Below, piece by piece: positions 22,680-31,869 of a DNA stretch of 34,102 nucleotides; position 1 is the first letter of the stretch, and every line of letters begins with the position of its first letter. Below the pieces are notes generated by a model. That model saw nothing but the letters and a program-made list of their open reading frames with translations. It ran no database searches and was not told where the DNA came from. The stretch lies in assembly GCA_026388765.1 (NCBI GenBank), contig JAPLJC010000162.1, positions 1 to 34,102 on the forward strand, in the 5' to 3' direction. This DNA comes from Deltaproteobacteria bacterium. Lineage in GTDB: Bacteria; Desulfobacterota; Desulfobaccia; Desulfobaccales; 0-14-0-80-60-11. The position numbers and the translations under genes are program-made.

Positions 22680-23117
22680 TTATCCGTTGGCAGGCTTGAG
22701 TCCCAGGACCTGGCCCCGGATCTGGCGCTGCCGGGGTCGGTTGTCGAAATCCAGCAGCACGATCTGCTGCCAGGTGCCCAACTGTAGACGTCCCTGCTCG
22801 ATGGGGAGGCTGAGCGAAGGTTTGAGGAAGGCCGCCCGGACGTGCGCATAGCCGTTGCCGTCACCCCAGCGCCGGTCATGGGCATAGTCCAGGTCTCGGG
22901 GAAAGAGCCGCTCGATGGCGGCCTTTAAATCCTGCACCGCCCCGCTCTCATATTCGATGGTGCTCAAGGCCGCGGTGGAGCCAGGAATGAACAGGGTCAG
23001 CAAGCCCGTGTCCACCCCGGTGCTTCGGACTTTCTCGGCCACCTGAGAGGTCAGGTCCAAGATATCGGTGCTGGCCGTGGTTTCTACCTCGAGACTGAAC
23101 GACTGCACTGCAAACAT
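22680..23117 (-). CDS. YjbQ family protein (UPF0047)
   Basis: This small 145-aa enzyme-like protein belongs to the YjbQ/UPF0047 family, whose E. coli member shows weak thiamine phosphate synthase activity; the physiological role is unsettled. Diagnostic residues are [30 protein letters not shown] (80-95, clustered His/Asp metal or phosphate site) and [12 protein letters not shown] (114-125). It is the first gene of the minus-strand array yjbQ-phoH-HD-ybeY-pdxJ. No clear Shine-Dalgarno site precedes the ATG. A promoter candidate lies at 23153-23181. Confidence 0.9.
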   Translation of the reverse strand: MFAVQSFSLEVETTASTDILDLTSQVAEKVRSTGVDTGLLTLFIPGSTAALSTIEYESGAVQDLKAAIERLFPRDLDYAHDRRWGDGNGYAHVRAAFLKPSLSLPIEQGRLQLGTWQQIVLLDFDNRPRQRQIRGQVLGLKPANG

Positions 23118-23152
23118 TATGGTTAGCTTAAATCGTGATCCGATTCCCGTAT

Positions 23153-23181
23153 AAATTAAAAATGCCGTCGCGCCTTGCCAA
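23153..23181 (-). promoter_or_regulatory. Putative promoter of the yjbQ-phoH-ybeY array
   Basis: On the minus strand TTGGCA (23181-23176), a 17-bp spacer and TAATTT (23158-23153) fit a sigma-70 promoter about 36 bp upstream of yjbQ. Confidence 0.45.
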
Positions 23182-23302
23182 CCAGCGTTAATAATTTTCT
23201 CATATCTTAGTCTATATTAGCAATCCAACTTTTTCGATAATTTTCGTCATCCGATAATATTTTTCCTCCGTCTCCCGTCTCCGCTCTTCGGTCCATTAGG
23301 GC

Positions 23303-23331
23303 TTGACTATGGCGCCGGAATAATCTAAAAA
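23303..23331 (+). promoter_or_regulatory. Putative promoter of lysS
   Basis: TTGACT (23303-23308), a 17-bp spacer and TAAAAA (23326-23331) lie 58 bp before the TTG start of lysS. With the promoter at 23153-23181 they form a divergent promoter region between yjbQ and lysS; no gene lies in this gap. Confidence 0.5.
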
Positions 23332-23388
23332 TTTGGAGTTTGGGTAAAACTGCGCCCAGCCATCTTATCCCTTGAACAGGCTTAAAAA

Positions 23389-24876
23389 TTGGCATTAACC
23401 GATCAGATCCGCGACCAACGCCTACAAAAACTGCAGGAGCTGCGGGAACAGGGAGTCGATCCCTATTTCAACCGGTTCGCCCCCAGCCACAGTATCGCCC
23501 AGTTGATCGAAGAATTCGGCGCCCTCAGCGGCGAGCAACTGGAGGGCCTGGGCAAACAATTCCAACTGGCCGGCCGCCTCGTGCTGCTGCGGGAGTTCGG
23601 CAAGGCCGCCTTCGCCACCATCCAGGACGGCACCAGCCGCCTCCAGATCTATGTCCAGAAGCAAGTGTTGGGCGACGAGGCCTTCACCCGCTTTAAAAAG
23701 CTCCTGGACCTGGGGGACATCATCGGGGTGGAGGGCACCCTGTTCCGCACCAGGACCAACGAGCTCACCCTGGCAGTGCAGGGTTTCGTGCTCCTGACCA
23801 AGTCCCTGCAGCCCCTGCCGGAAAAATACCACGGCCTCACCGACATCGAGACCCGCTACCGCCAGCGCTATCTCGACCTGATGGTCAACCCGGAGGTGCG
23901 TCAGGTCTTCGAGACCCGGGCCCGGATCATCCGCCTGCTGCGCCAGTTTTTCGATAACCGGGGCTATCTGGAGGTGGAGACCCCCATGATGCAGCCCATC
24001 CCCGGGGGGGCCACCGCCAAGCCTTTTGTCACCCACCACAACGCCCTGGACATGAAATTGTTCCTCAGGATCGCCCCCGAGCTTTACCTGAAGCGCCTGG
24101 TGGTGGGCGGCTTGACCCGGGTTTACGAAATCAACCGCAATTTTCGCAACGAAGGCCTCTCCATCATGCACAACCCCGAATTCACCATGCTCGAGTTCTA
24201 CCAGGCCTTTGCCACCTATGAGGACCTGATGGCCCTGACGGAGGAACTCATCAGCTCGGTAGCCGGGGAAGTCCTGTGGAACCCGCGCCTCACCTTCCAG
24301 GGAGAGGAGATTGACCTGACTCCGCCCTGGCGCCGCCTGGATTTGCGAGAGTCGTTGACGGCCATCGGCGGCCTGCCGGCGGCAGTGGTCCGGGACCGGG
24401 AGGCCCTGGTTAAGTTGGCCCGTGAAGAGGGCGTTTTCCTGCGCCCCGGTGAAGGTTACGGCCGGGCGCTGACCAAACTCTTCGACCTGCGGGTGGAGGA
24501 GAAACTCCAGCAGCCCACCTTCATCACCGGCTACCCCCTGGAAACCTCGCCGCTGTCCCGCCAGAGCGACGACGACCCGGAAGTGGTGGACCGCTTCGAG
24601 CTCTTCATCGCCGGCCGGGAGATCGCCAACGGTTTTTCCGAGCTCAACGACCCCGAAGACCAGCGCCGGCGCTTTGAAAAGCAGTTGCAGGCCCATGCCG
24701 CCGGCGACGAAGAGGCGCCCCATGCCCTGGACGAAGACTACGTCCAGGCCCTGGAGCACGGCCTGCCGCCCACCGCCGGCGAGGGCATCGGCATCGACCG
24801 CCTGGTAATGCTCCTCACCGACTCGCCTTCCATCCGGGACGTCATCCTGTTCCCGTTGCTCAGGCCGGAGAGGTAG
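23389..24876 (+). CDS. lysS: Lysyl-tRNA synthetase, class II
   Basis: LysS charges tRNA-Lys. The 495-aa protein has the N-terminal OB-fold anticodon domain ([20 protein letters not shown]) and the class II catalytic core: motif 1 [14 protein letters not shown], motif 2 [13 protein letters not shown] and [11 protein letters not shown], and motif 3 [13 protein letters not shown] with [11 protein letters not shown]. The frame has a stop just two codons upstream, so translation must start at the TTG at 23389; no ATG is found until far inside the protein. The ribosome site (ACAGG) is weak. The lolC/E gene follows after 5 bp. Confidence 0.97.
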   Translation: MALTDQIRDQRLQKLQELREQGVDPYFNRFAPSHSIAQLIEEFGALSGEQLEGLGKQFQLAGRLVLLREFGKAAFATIQDGTSRLQIYVQKQVLGDEAFTRFKKLLDLGDIIGVEGTLFRTRTNELTLAVQGFVLLTKSLQPLPEKYHGLTDIETRYRQRYLDLMVNPEVRQVFETRARIIRLLRQFFDNRGYLEVETPMMQPIPGGATAKPFVTHHNALDMKLFLRIAPELYLKRLVVGGLTRVYEINRNFRNEGLSIMHNPEFTMLEFYQAFATYEDLMALTEELISSVAGEVLWNPRLTFQGEEIDLTPPWRRLDLRESLTAIGGLPAAVVRDREALVKLAREEGVFLRPGEGYGRALTKLFDLRVEEKLQQPTFITGYPLETSPLSRQSDDDPEVVDRFELFIAGREIANGFSELNDPEDQRRRFEKQLQAHAAGDEEAPHALDEDYVQALEHGLPPTAGEGIGIDRLVMLLTDSPSIRDVILFPLLRPER

Positions 24877-24881
24877 GTCCC

Positions 24882-26117
24882 TTGGGGTTCTTTGAAACCT
24901 TCGTGGCCCTGCGGCTCCTGCGGGGTGTCAAACGCCAAAAAGGCTTCCTGTCGCTTTCCACCTTCATCTCCACGGCCGGGATTGCCGTCGGGGTCATGGC
25001 CCTCATCGTGGTCATCGGGGTGATGACCGGCTTCGACCAGGACCTGAAAAAGAAGATCCTCAGCGTCAACGCCCACGTTCTGGTCATGAAAACGGGGGGG
25101 GCCTTCAGTTCCCCCCAGAAGGAAGTGGCCGAGATCCAGGCGCTGCCCGGAGTGATTTCCGCCACCCCCTTTATTTACACCCAGGTGATGTATTCGGCCC
25201 CCGGGAACGTCTCCGGCGGGGTGGTCCGGGGTCTGGACCTGGATATCATCCGCCGGGGCGGGCCCCAGGCCCTGGAGGTGTTGCAGGGGCAATTTGCCGA
25301 TCTGGCGGAAGGCGGGAAAGATGACCCGCCCCGCATCGCCATCGGCAACGAGATGGCCCGCAACCTCAACCTGGCCCTGGGAGACTACCTGAATATCATC
25401 TCTCCCCTCGGGACCCTCACCCCCATGGGGCGCCTGCCCCGGATGAAGGCCTTCCGGGTCACGGCCATCTTCCACTCCGGCATGTACGAATTCGACAACT
25501 CCCTGGTCTATACCAGCATTCCGGCCCTCCAGGAATTTCTGGGTCTGGGCCACCGCATCACCGGTCTGGAAGTGGAAATCAAGGATATTTACGCGGCGGA
25601 CCGGGTGGAAGAGGCCATCCAGAAGAAGCTGGGCCCCGGCTTCTACACCAAAAACTGGATGCAGATGAACCGCAGCCTGTTCGCCGCCCTGAAGTTAGAG
25701 AAGATCACCATGTTCATCATTCTCACCCTGATCATCCTGGTGGCCGCCTTCGGCATCGCCAGCACCCTGTTTATGATGGTCATGAAAAAGACCCGGGAGA
25801 TCGCCATCCTCAAGTCCATGGGCGCCACCCGGCAGTCCGTCATGCAGATTTTTATGATGAACGGCCTGGTCATCGGCGCCATCGGCACCATCCTGGGCCT
25901 GGGCCTGGGTCTGGGGCTGTGCGGCATCTTGAAACGCTACCAGTTCATCTCGCTGCCCAAGGACGTCTACTACATCTCCACCCTGCCGGTGCAGATCCAG
26001 ACCCTGGACATCCTGGCCATCGTCCTGGCCGCCATGGCCATCAGCTTCCTGGCCACTCTTTACCCCTCCTGGCAGGCGGCCCGTCTGGACCCGGTGGAGG
26101 CGATCCGTTATGAGTGA
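24882..26117 (+). CDS. Lipoprotein-releasing ABC transporter permease LolC/LolE
   Basis: This is the inner-membrane permease of LolCDE, which extracts outer-membrane lipoproteins for transfer to LolA. The 411-aa protein has an N-terminal helix after the cytoplasmic stretch SLSTFISTAGIAVGVMALI, a large periplasmic domain (about 60-265) and three C-terminal helices, with the coupling segment MKKTREIAILKSMGATRQ and the conserved end PSWQAARLDPVEAIRYE. Only one permease gene is present, so it probably forms a homodimer (LolF-like), as in many non-enteric bacteria. The start is TTG at 24882, 5 bp after lysS, with GAGAGGTAGG just ahead. LolD is 270 bp further on, separated by repeats. Confidence 0.92.
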   Translation: MGFFETFVALRLLRGVKRQKGFLSLSTFISTAGIAVGVMALIVVIGVMTGFDQDLKKKILSVNAHVLVMKTGGAFSSPQKEVAEIQALPGVISATPFIYTQVMYSAPGNVSGGVVRGLDLDIIRRGGPQALEVLQGQFADLAEGGKDDPPRIAIGNEMARNLNLALGDYLNIISPLGTLTPMGRLPRMKAFRVTAIFHSGMYEFDNSLVYTSIPALQEFLGLGHRITGLEVEIKDIYAADRVEEAIQKKLGPGFYTKNWMQMNRSLFAALKLEKITMFIILTLIILVAAFGIASTLFMMVMKKTREIAILKSMGATRQSVMQIFMMNGLVIGAIGTILGLGLGLGLCGILKRYQFISLPKDVYYISTLPVQIQTLDILAIVLAAMAISFLATLYPSWQAARLDPVEAIRYE

Positions 26118-26139
26118 GCAGTGCGCGGTAAGCAGTGAG
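26110..26139. repeat. Short-word repeat after lolC/E
   Basis: The words GTGAGCAG and GTAAGCAGTGAGCAG repeat just behind the lolC/E stop. They belong to the group of imperfect short repeats at gene joints in this window. Confidence 0.4.
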
Positions 26140-26148
26140 CAGGTATAA

Positions 26149-26220
26149 GGCGGCCCGTGGCCGCCATGTTGCATAAAGGGAATTGCCTGGCTCTCTTTGG
26201 GGGCACGGCACGCCGTGCCC
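26149..26220. repeat. Two palindromes in the lolC/E-lolD spacer
   Basis: GGCGGCC/GGCCGCC (26149-26165, CGT loop) and GGGCACGGC/GCCGTGCCC (26201-26220, AC loop) are strong hairpins without T runs. The second resembles the degenerate palindrome at 2858-2882 and is a likely REP-type element. Confidence 0.55.
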
Positions 26221-26291
26221 TATGCTTCAAAATGAGTAATTTTGGTTTTTCGCACCGAGTAATAACTTCTGCGGCGCTGAGAAATCTAACT

Positions 26292-26323
26292 GAAAACTCG
26301 AAACTCGAAACTCGAAACTTAAG
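26292..26323. repeat. Tandem ACTCGAAA repeat upstream of lolD
   Basis: About three direct copies of the 8-bp word ACTCGAAA stand 65 bp before lolD. A 13-mer from it (AAAACTCGAAACT) recurs inverted near 33456-33470 after lpxI. Confidence 0.7.
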
Positions 26324-26387
26324 AACTCGCGGCATTGACGCACCCCCGCGAAAGTGGTAAGGTGCCTAGCGCGATAGTTAGGAAAAT

Positions 26388-27098
26388 ATGGCAGAGCACA
26401 ACGGCCCTGAGACCCCGGCGAAGATTCGCATCCGGGGCCTGGTCAAGACCTTTAAAACTAACGGCATCCAGGTGCAGGTGCTCACCGGGGTGGACCTGGA
26501 TATCTTCCCGGGGGAAACCCTGGCGGTGGTGGGAGCTTCGGGGGTGGGCAAATCCACCCTGCTCCATATCCTGGGCACCCTGGAGCGTCCCAGCGCCGGA
26601 CAGGTTCTGTGGGAAGGCGCGGATGTCTTCGCCATGGATGACAAACCCCTGGCCGCTTTTCGGAATCGCAAGGTGGGGTTTGTCTTCCAGTTTCATCACT
26701 TGCTGTCCGAGTTCAATGCCTTGGAAAATGTCATGATGCCGGCCCTCATCGCCCGAGAGTCCCAGGGAGTGGCCCGCGACCAGGCCGAAGCCATCCTGGT
26801 GCGGGTGGGCTTGAAAGAGCGCTTGACCCACCGGGTCACCACCCTGTCCGGCGGCGAGCAGCAGCGGGTGGCGGTGGCCCGGGCTTTGGTCCTGGAACCG
26901 GAGGTCCTGCTGGCGGACGAACCCACCGGTAACCTGGACCCCAAGAGCGGCGCCCGGGTGCAGGAACTTATCCTGGATCTCAATCGCGAACGCGGCCTCA
27001 CTTCCGTGATCGTCACTCATAACCTGGAGTTGGCCCGGGCCCTGGACCGACGGATAACCTTGGTGGACGGCAGGGCAATGGTTGTACAGGGAGAATAA
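26388..27098 (+). CDS. lolD: Lipoprotein-releasing ABC transporter ATPase LolD
   Basis: LolD drives lipoprotein release with the LolC/E-type permease encoded before it. The 236-aa protein has Walker A GASGVGKST (about 49-57), Q-loop VGFVFQFHHLLSEF (typical of LolD), signature LSGGEQQR, Walker B VLLADEPTGNLDP and the H-loop VTHN. Before the ATG is an AGGAAAAT-type site. The 270-bp gap to the permease gene holds only repeats; no clear promoter was found in it. The bamA start lies directly after the stop. Confidence 0.95.
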   Translation: MAEHNGPETPAKIRIRGLVKTFKTNGIQVQVLTGVDLDIFPGETLAVVGASGVGKSTLLHILGTLERPSAGQVLWEGADVFAMDDKPLAAFRNRKVGFVFQFHHLLSEFNALENVMMPALIARESQGVARDQAEAILVRVGLKERLTHRVTTLSGGEQQRVAVARALVLEPEVLLADEPTGNLDPKSGARVQELILDLNRERGLTSVIVTHNLELARALDRRITLVDGRAMVVQGE

Positions 27099-27099
27099 G

Positions 27100-29754
27100 G
27101 TGGTGCAAAGGCTCATACTTGCAGTCCTGCTGGCGGCATTGGTCCTGACCCAGCCGGCCCTGGCGCAAGAAGAAGAGGTGGTCCTCAAAAAGGTGGCGGT
27201 CTTTCCCTTTACCGTGGCCAGCCGGGAACCGTTGGAAGCCCTGGGAGAAAAGGTGCGCCAGGATATCCTGGAACGCCTCAAGGCAGACGGCTTCTCCCTC
27301 GTGTCCGCGGAAGACCTCAAGAAGGCCCTGGCTGCCCGGAAAGAACCCCTCGACGACGCCGCGGCTAAGGAGATCGGCGGCAAGCTCGGGGCGGATATCG
27401 TCATTTACGGCACCCTGATCAAGGTGGGCGAAGCCCTTTCCCTCGAAGGCCGGCTCGTGGATGTCAGTGGCCGGCAAGCCCCGGTCACTTTGAAGATGCA
27501 AGGAACCGGGCTCAAGGCTTTGGCCGGTCTCGGCAAGCAACTAGCCCAGGAAGCGAGCCTGAAGATTCTGGGTAAGACACGCGTCTCGCGCCTCAATGTC
27601 AAAGGCAACCGCCGCATCGAAAAAGACGCGATCCTGGGGGTGATGCAGACCCGGGAAGGAGAAATGGTTAATCCGGGCCGGCTCCGGGAAGATTTGAAGG
27701 CCATCTATAAAATGGGCTACTTCACCGACGTGAAGATCGACATCAGCGATACCCCGGATGGGGTGGTCCTGACGGTCTTGGTGACCGAGAAGCCCGCCAT
27801 TAAAGAGATCATTACCAAGGGCAACCACAAGGTCAAGCGGGACAAGATCGTCGAGGTCATGGACCTCAAGCCCTTCTCGGTGGCTTCAGAGGGCGCCATC
27901 CGGGAGAGCATCAACAAAGTCCAGAACATGTACCGGGAAAAGGGGTTCTACGAAGTCCGCATCACTTCTGAACTCATCCCCATCACCAACACCGAAGTCA
28001 ACCTGGTGCTGCACGTAGACGAAGGCGGCAAAATGGCCATCAAGGAGATCAACTTTGAGGGCAACGAGCACTTCAAGGCCAAGGAACTTCGGGATGTGAT
28101 GGAGACTAAGGAAAAATCCTGGTTTTTCGCGATCAACTGGATCACCGGGACTGGGAAATTGACCAAGGACATCCTGGAGCGGGACGCAGAAAAGATCTCA
28201 TCGTTTTATTTCAACCACGGCTTCATCAAGGCCAAGGTGGCAGACCCCAAGGTCGACATCAGGGGTAACTTCATTTATATCACCGTCCCTATCCAGGAAG
28301 GTCCACAATACCAGGTGGGCAAGATAGACATCACGGGGGATCTCATTGAGGATAAGGATAAGATCCTGGGGAAGATTGAGACCCCCAAGGAAAAGATTTA
28401 CAGCCGTGAGGTGCTGCAAACGGATATCACCACCCTGTCCGACCTATATGCGGACAAGGGTTATGCCAACGCCGATGTCACCCCCCTGATCAAGGAAAAT
28501 GATCAGACCCTCAAAGTGGATGTCACTTTCGATATCCATCAAGGCAACAAGGTCTATTTCGAGCGCATCGACATCGCCGGCAACATCAAGACCCGGGACA
28601 AGGTGATTCGGCGGGAGTTGCGGGTTTATGAGCAAGAACTCTTCAACGCCACCGATCTCAAGGAAAGCATCAAGAACCTGCGGCGTCTGGAGTATTTCGA
28701 AGACGTGAACTTCGGCACTTCGCCGGGGTCTGCTCCCGACCGCATGAACCTGAAGATCACCGTGAAGGAGCGGCCCACCGGGACCTTCGGGGTCGGCGCC
28801 GGTTACAGCACCCAGGACCGACTGGTGGGCATGGTGGAAGTTAGCCAGAACAACCTGTTCGGCCGGGGCCAACAACTCAAGATCCAGGGGATCCTCGGCT
28901 CTATTTCCCATCGCTTCCGGGCTTCCTTCACCGAGCCTTATCTCTTTGACCGGCCCTTGGGATTCGGCATCGACGCCTTTAACTGGCAGCGGGATTATGA
29001 TGAATATACCCGGATAAGCGCCGGTGGGGACCTGCGCCTGAGCCATCCTTTGAGGTGGAAATATTCCCGCCTCTTTTGGATGTACCGTTATGAATATGTC
29101 AAGCTTACCAACCTGGCCCCTAACCCCGCTCCGTCCATCGTCGAGGCGTCCAAGCTGCATAATACCAGCGCCACGTCGTTTACCCTGCGCCGGGATTCCC
29201 GGGACTCGTTGTTCGCCCCCACCAAGGGCTCGGATAACAGCCTCGCGGTGGAAATGGCCGGTTTGGGCGGCGATGTCGCTTTTATGCGGTATATTGCCGA
29301 ATCGGGCTGGTATTTCCCCTTGAAGTGGGGCACCGTGGGCGTCCTCCATGCCCGGGTGGGCTATATGCAGCGCCTGGACTGGGGCCAAATGCCGGTTTAT
29401 GAGAAGTTCTATCTGGGTGGCATTGAAAGCATCCGCGGCTTTAAATATGCTGATATCAGTCCCAGGGATCCGACCACTAATGAGCGCATCGGCGGCGATA
29501 AGTTCATCCAGTTGAACACCGAATATCGTTTTCCCCTGTATAAGAAGCTGGGCCTCATGGGGACCGTGTTTTTCGATGCCGGCAACGTTTATGGCGCCAA
29601 CATGGTGGGGCCGTTTCTGCGGCCCACCGCGGGTGGCGGCCTCCGCTGGTTCTCTCCCATGGGGCCACTGCGGGTGGAATGGGGCTACAACCTGACCAAG
29701 CACCCTTGGGAGAAACAGAGCGCCTGGGAATTTACCATGGGCGGCACGTTTTAG
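27100..29754 (+). CDS. bamA: Outer-membrane assembly factor BamA with an extra N-terminal domain
   Basis: BamA folds and inserts beta-barrel proteins. The GTG at 27100 (or 27103) follows AGGGAG and starts a signal peptide (LILAVLLAALVL, cleavage after ALAQ). Five POTRA repeats follow, each with a GN/GD turn: RLNVKGNRRI, EIITKGNHKV, EINFEGNEHF, KIDITGDLIE and RIDIAGNIKT. The 16-strand barrel has the loop-6 motif SIRGF and ends in MGGTF. Unusual is a ~130-residue domain before POTRA1 (VAVFPFTVASREPLEALG to ASLKILGKT) that resembles the TolB-N/CsgG/LpoB-like fold (KVAVFPF, GADIVIYGTL). It makes the protein 884 aa against ~800 for E. coli. Skp and lipid A genes follow. Confidence 0.93.
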   Translation: MVQRLILAVLLAALVLTQPALAQEEEVVLKKVAVFPFTVASREPLEALGEKVRQDILERLKADGFSLVSAEDLKKALAARKEPLDDAAAKEIGGKLGADIVIYGTLIKVGEALSLEGRLVDVSGRQAPVTLKMQGTGLKALAGLGKQLAQEASLKILGKTRVSRLNVKGNRRIEKDAILGVMQTREGEMVNPGRLREDLKAIYKMGYFTDVKIDISDTPDGVVLTVLVTEKPAIKEIITKGNHKVKRDKIVEVMDLKPFSVASEGAIRESINKVQNMYREKGFYEVRITSELIPITNTEVNLVLHVDEGGKMAIKEINFEGNEHFKAKELRDVMETKEKSWFFAINWITGTGKLTKDILERDAEKISSFYFNHGFIKAKVADPKVDIRGNFIYITVPIQEGPQYQVGKIDITGDLIEDKDKILGKIETPKEKIYSREVLQTDITTLSDLYADKGYANADVTPLIKENDQTLKVDVTFDIHQGNKVYFERIDIAGNIKTRDKVIRRELRVYEQELFNATDLKESIKNLRRLEYFEDVNFGTSPGSAPDRMNLKITVKERPTGTFGVGAGYSTQDRLVGMVEVSQNNLFGRGQQLKIQGILGSISHRFRASFTEPYLFDRPLGFGIDAFNWQRDYDEYTRISAGGDLRLSHPLRWKYSRLFWMYRYEYVKLTNLAPNPAPSIVEASKLHNTSATSFTLRRDSRDSLFAPTKGSDNSLAVEMAGLGGDVAFMRYIAESGWYFPLKWGTVGVLHARVGYMQRLDWGQMPVYEKFYLGGIESIRGFKYADISPRDPTTNERIGGDKFIQLNTEYRFPLYKKLGLMGTVFFDAGNVYGANMVGPFLRPTAGGGLRWFSPMGPLRVEWGYNLTKHPWEKQSAWEFTMGGTF

Positions 29755-29844
29755 GGAAGCAACCTTATCAGGCAAAACTCCGGCGGCGAGTCTTTAAACC
29801 CCCGCCGGCATATTACTTTAAACGGACTCATCAGGAGGTTTTAA

Positions 29845-30354
29845 ATGTTCAAATTAGTGGTAAGCGCCTTAATCGCCCTGACCATGCTTCTCGGCCCGCT
29901 GGGGGCCCTGGCCGCCGAAGTGAAGATCGGCATAGTGGATACCAACGCCATTCTAACGGGCTCGGCTGATGGCAAACGGGCCCAGGAAGCCATCAAAAAG
30001 AAGGCCGAGGATCTGAGCAAGCCCCTGGGCACCAAGCGCCAGGACCTGGGCCGGCAGGTGGAGGAATTCCAGAAGCAGGCCGGCGTGATGAAGGAAGATG
30101 CCAGAAAGACCAAGGCCCAAGAGCTGGAAAAGAAGATGGCAGATTTCGATAAACAGGCCCAGGAAGCCGACAAACAGCTGGCCCAATTCAAGGAGAGCCA
30201 GCTGGCCCCCCTGTCCAAAAAAATGGATCAGGCCCTGGATCAGGTGTCTAAGGAAGAGAAGCTGGACCTGGTTCTGGACCGGTCCGTGACTTTGAACGTA
30301 ACCAACAAAGCCATGGACTACACTGACAAGGTGCGCGCCAAATTCGGCAAATAA
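29845..30354 (+). CDS. skp: OmpH/Skp family periplasmic chaperone
   Basis: Skp holds unfolded outer-membrane proteins in the periplasm and delivers them to BamA. The 169-aa precursor has a signal peptide (cleavage after ALA, residue 23), the strand KIGIVDTNAIL, a long charged coiled-coil arm (about 45-130, rich in Lys, Glu and Gln) and the C-terminal LDLVLDRSVTLNVT strand. That is the standard OmpH layout. A perfect AGGAGG site precedes the ATG. Between bamA and this gene a CCGGCGG/CCGCCGG hairpin (29780-29808) may attenuate read-through. Confidence 0.92.
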   Translation: MFKLVVSALIALTMLLGPLGALAAEVKIGIVDTNAILTGSADGKRAQEAIKKKAEDLSKPLGTKRQDLGRQVEEFQKQAGVMKEDARKTKAQELEKKMADFDKQAQEADKQLAQFKESQLAPLSKKMDQALDQVSKEEKLDLVLDRSVTLNVTNKAMDYTDKVRAKFGK

Positions 30355-30361
30355 ATTACTC

Positions 30362-31405
30362 ATGAAGCATACCCTGGGAGAACTGGCGGCCCTGCTGCAA
30401 GGGGAACTGAAAGGTCCCCCCGACCTGGTGATCGAGGGCATCGCCCCCATTGACCAGGCCACTCCCCGAGAAATCACCTTCATCGCTCAGAAGCGCTATG
30501 CCCGCCGGGCAGGCGCCAGCCTGGCCGGGGCCTTCATCGTGGCCCCGGACCTGGCGGATTTGGACCGGCCGTTAATCATCGTGGCCCATCCCTACCTGGC
30601 TTACGCCCGGGTGGCGGCCACCTTTGCCCCGCCCCTGAAGCGCTGGCCCGGCATCAGTAACCAGGCCTGCCTGGGCCGGGAACTCAAGCTGGGCCGGGAC
30701 GTCTCCATCGCCCCCCTGGTCTTCATCGGCGAACGGGTGCGGCTGGGGGATGGAGTGACCATCATGCCCGGTTGCTTCCTGGGCGACGAGGTGCAGGTCG
30801 GGGCCGGCACCCTGCTCTACCCCAACGTCACCGTCCTGGAGCGCTGCATCGTCGGAGAGCGCTGCACCATCCACAGCGGTACGGTGATCGGCGCCGACGG
30901 CTTCGGTTTCGTCCCCACCCCGGCGGGCAATGAAAAGATCCCCCAGTTGGGGACCGTGGTTATCGCCGACGAGGTCGAGATCGGGGCCAACTGCACCATC
31001 GACCGGGGGGCTCTCGGCGAGACCCACATCGGTCGGGGGGTCAAGATGGACAACCTCGTGCACCTGGCCCACAATGTCACGGTGGGGGAGCACTCCATGC
31101 TGGTGGCCCAGGTGGGGGTATCCGGGTCCACCAAGATCGGCCAAAGGGTGATCCTGGCCGGCCAGGTGGGGCTGACGGGCCACCTCGAACTGGGAGACGG
31201 AGTGCAGGTGGGGGCCCAATCCGGGGTCACCCGCTCTGTGCCGGCTGGCCAGGACGTGTCCGGCTCTCCGGCCTTTCCCCACAAAGAGTGGCTCCGGTCC
31301 ATGGCCACCCTGCCCAAACTCCCGGAACTCCATCAGAGACTGAAACGGCTGGAAAAACAATTGGCCGAACTCGCCGCCAAGCTGGACAAGGAGCCGGAAA
31401 CATGA
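30362..31405 (+). CDS. lpxD: UDP-3-O-(3-hydroxyacyl)glucosamine N-acyltransferase LpxD
   Basis: LpxD adds the second, N-linked acyl chain in lipid A synthesis. The 347-aa protein has the N-terminal uridine-binding domain (to about 100), then left-handed beta-helix hexapeptide repeats (about 105-290) with the catalytic region [10 protein letters not shown] (His234 and His237), and a C-terminal helix ([19 protein letters not shown]) typical of the trimer. It starts 7 bp after skp and overlaps fabZ by 4 bp. Confidence 0.96.
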   Translation: MKHTLGELAALLQGELKGPPDLVIEGIAPIDQATPREITFIAQKRYARRAGASLAGAFIVAPDLADLDRPLIIVAHPYLAYARVAATFAPPLKRWPGISNQACLGRELKLGRDVSIAPLVFIGERVRLGDGVTIMPGCFLGDEVQVGAGTLLYPNVTVLERCIVGERCTIHSGTVIGADGFGFVPTPAGNEKIPQLGTVVIADEVEIGANCTIDRGALGETHIGRGVKMDNLVHLAHNVTVGEHSMLVAQVGVSGSTKIGQRVILAGQVGLTGHLELGDGVQVGAQSGVTRSVPAGQDVSGSPAFPHKEWLRSMATLPKLPELHQRLKRLEKQLAELAAKLDKEPET

Positions 31406-31869
31406 GCCTGCCGCAGCTTCCCTTGACTCTGGAAGATATTCAGAACATCCTGCCGCACCGCTACCCCTTCCTCCTGGTGGACCGCATCGTCGCCCTGGAC
31501 CCTGGAAAGCGCATCGTCGGCCTGAAGAACGTCAGCATCAATGAGCCCTTCTTCCAGGGCCACTTTCCCGGGCGGCCCATCATGCCCGGGGTGCTCATCG
31601 TCGAGTCCCTGGCCCAGTTGGGCGGCATCCTGGCCCTGCTGGCCACCCCGGAAAATATGGGCAATCCCTCCCTCTTCCTCATGGGGCTGGACAAGGTGCG
31701 CTTCCGGCAGCCGGTGGTCCCGGGCGACCAATTGCGCCTGGAAGTGGAGACCCTGCGCAGTGGCCAAAAGTTCTGGAAGATGCAGGGCAAGGCCTTCGTC
31801 GACGACGCCCTGGTGGTGGAAGGGGAGATGATGGCCGCAGTGGGCCGGGGGAGCAATGAGGATGGCTGA
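31402..31869 (+). CDS. fabZ: 3-hydroxyacyl-ACP dehydratase FabZ
   Basis: FabZ dehydrates 3-hydroxyacyl-ACP in fatty acid synthesis and competes with LpxA and LpxD for the same acyl chain, which explains its place between them. The frame is open further upstream, but the ATG at 31402 (ATGA overlap with lpxD) gives the usual 155 aa. Catalytic residues are His54 in [11 protein letters not shown] and Glu68 in [21 protein letters not shown] near the N-terminus is diagnostic. Confidence 0.96.
   Translation: MSLPQLPLTLEDIQNILPHRYPFLLVDRIVALDPGKRIVGLKNVSINEPFFQGHFPGRPIMPGVLIVESLAQLGGILALLATPENMGNPSLFLMGLDKVRFRQPVVPGDQLRLEVETLRSGQKFWKMQGKAFVDDALVVEGEMMAAVGRGSNEDG

Noticed and set aside
23207-23395. 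62-codon minus-strand ORF in the yjbQ-lysS gap
   Set aside because: It overlaps the lysS start and promoter and shows no coding signal.
23422-24759. 445-codon minus-strand ORF opposite lysS
   Set aside because: Third-position GC bias makes long antisense frames in this genome; lysS is unmistakable and the antisense protein has no recognisable features.
26292-26323. Possible CRISPR-like array in the ACTCGAAA repeat
   Set aside because: The units are 8 bp in direct tandem with no spacers; CRISPR repeats are longer and separated by unique sequence.
28444-29775. 443-codon minus-strand ORF opposite bamA
   Set aside because: Antisense shadow of the BamA barrel region; no ribosome site or family marks.
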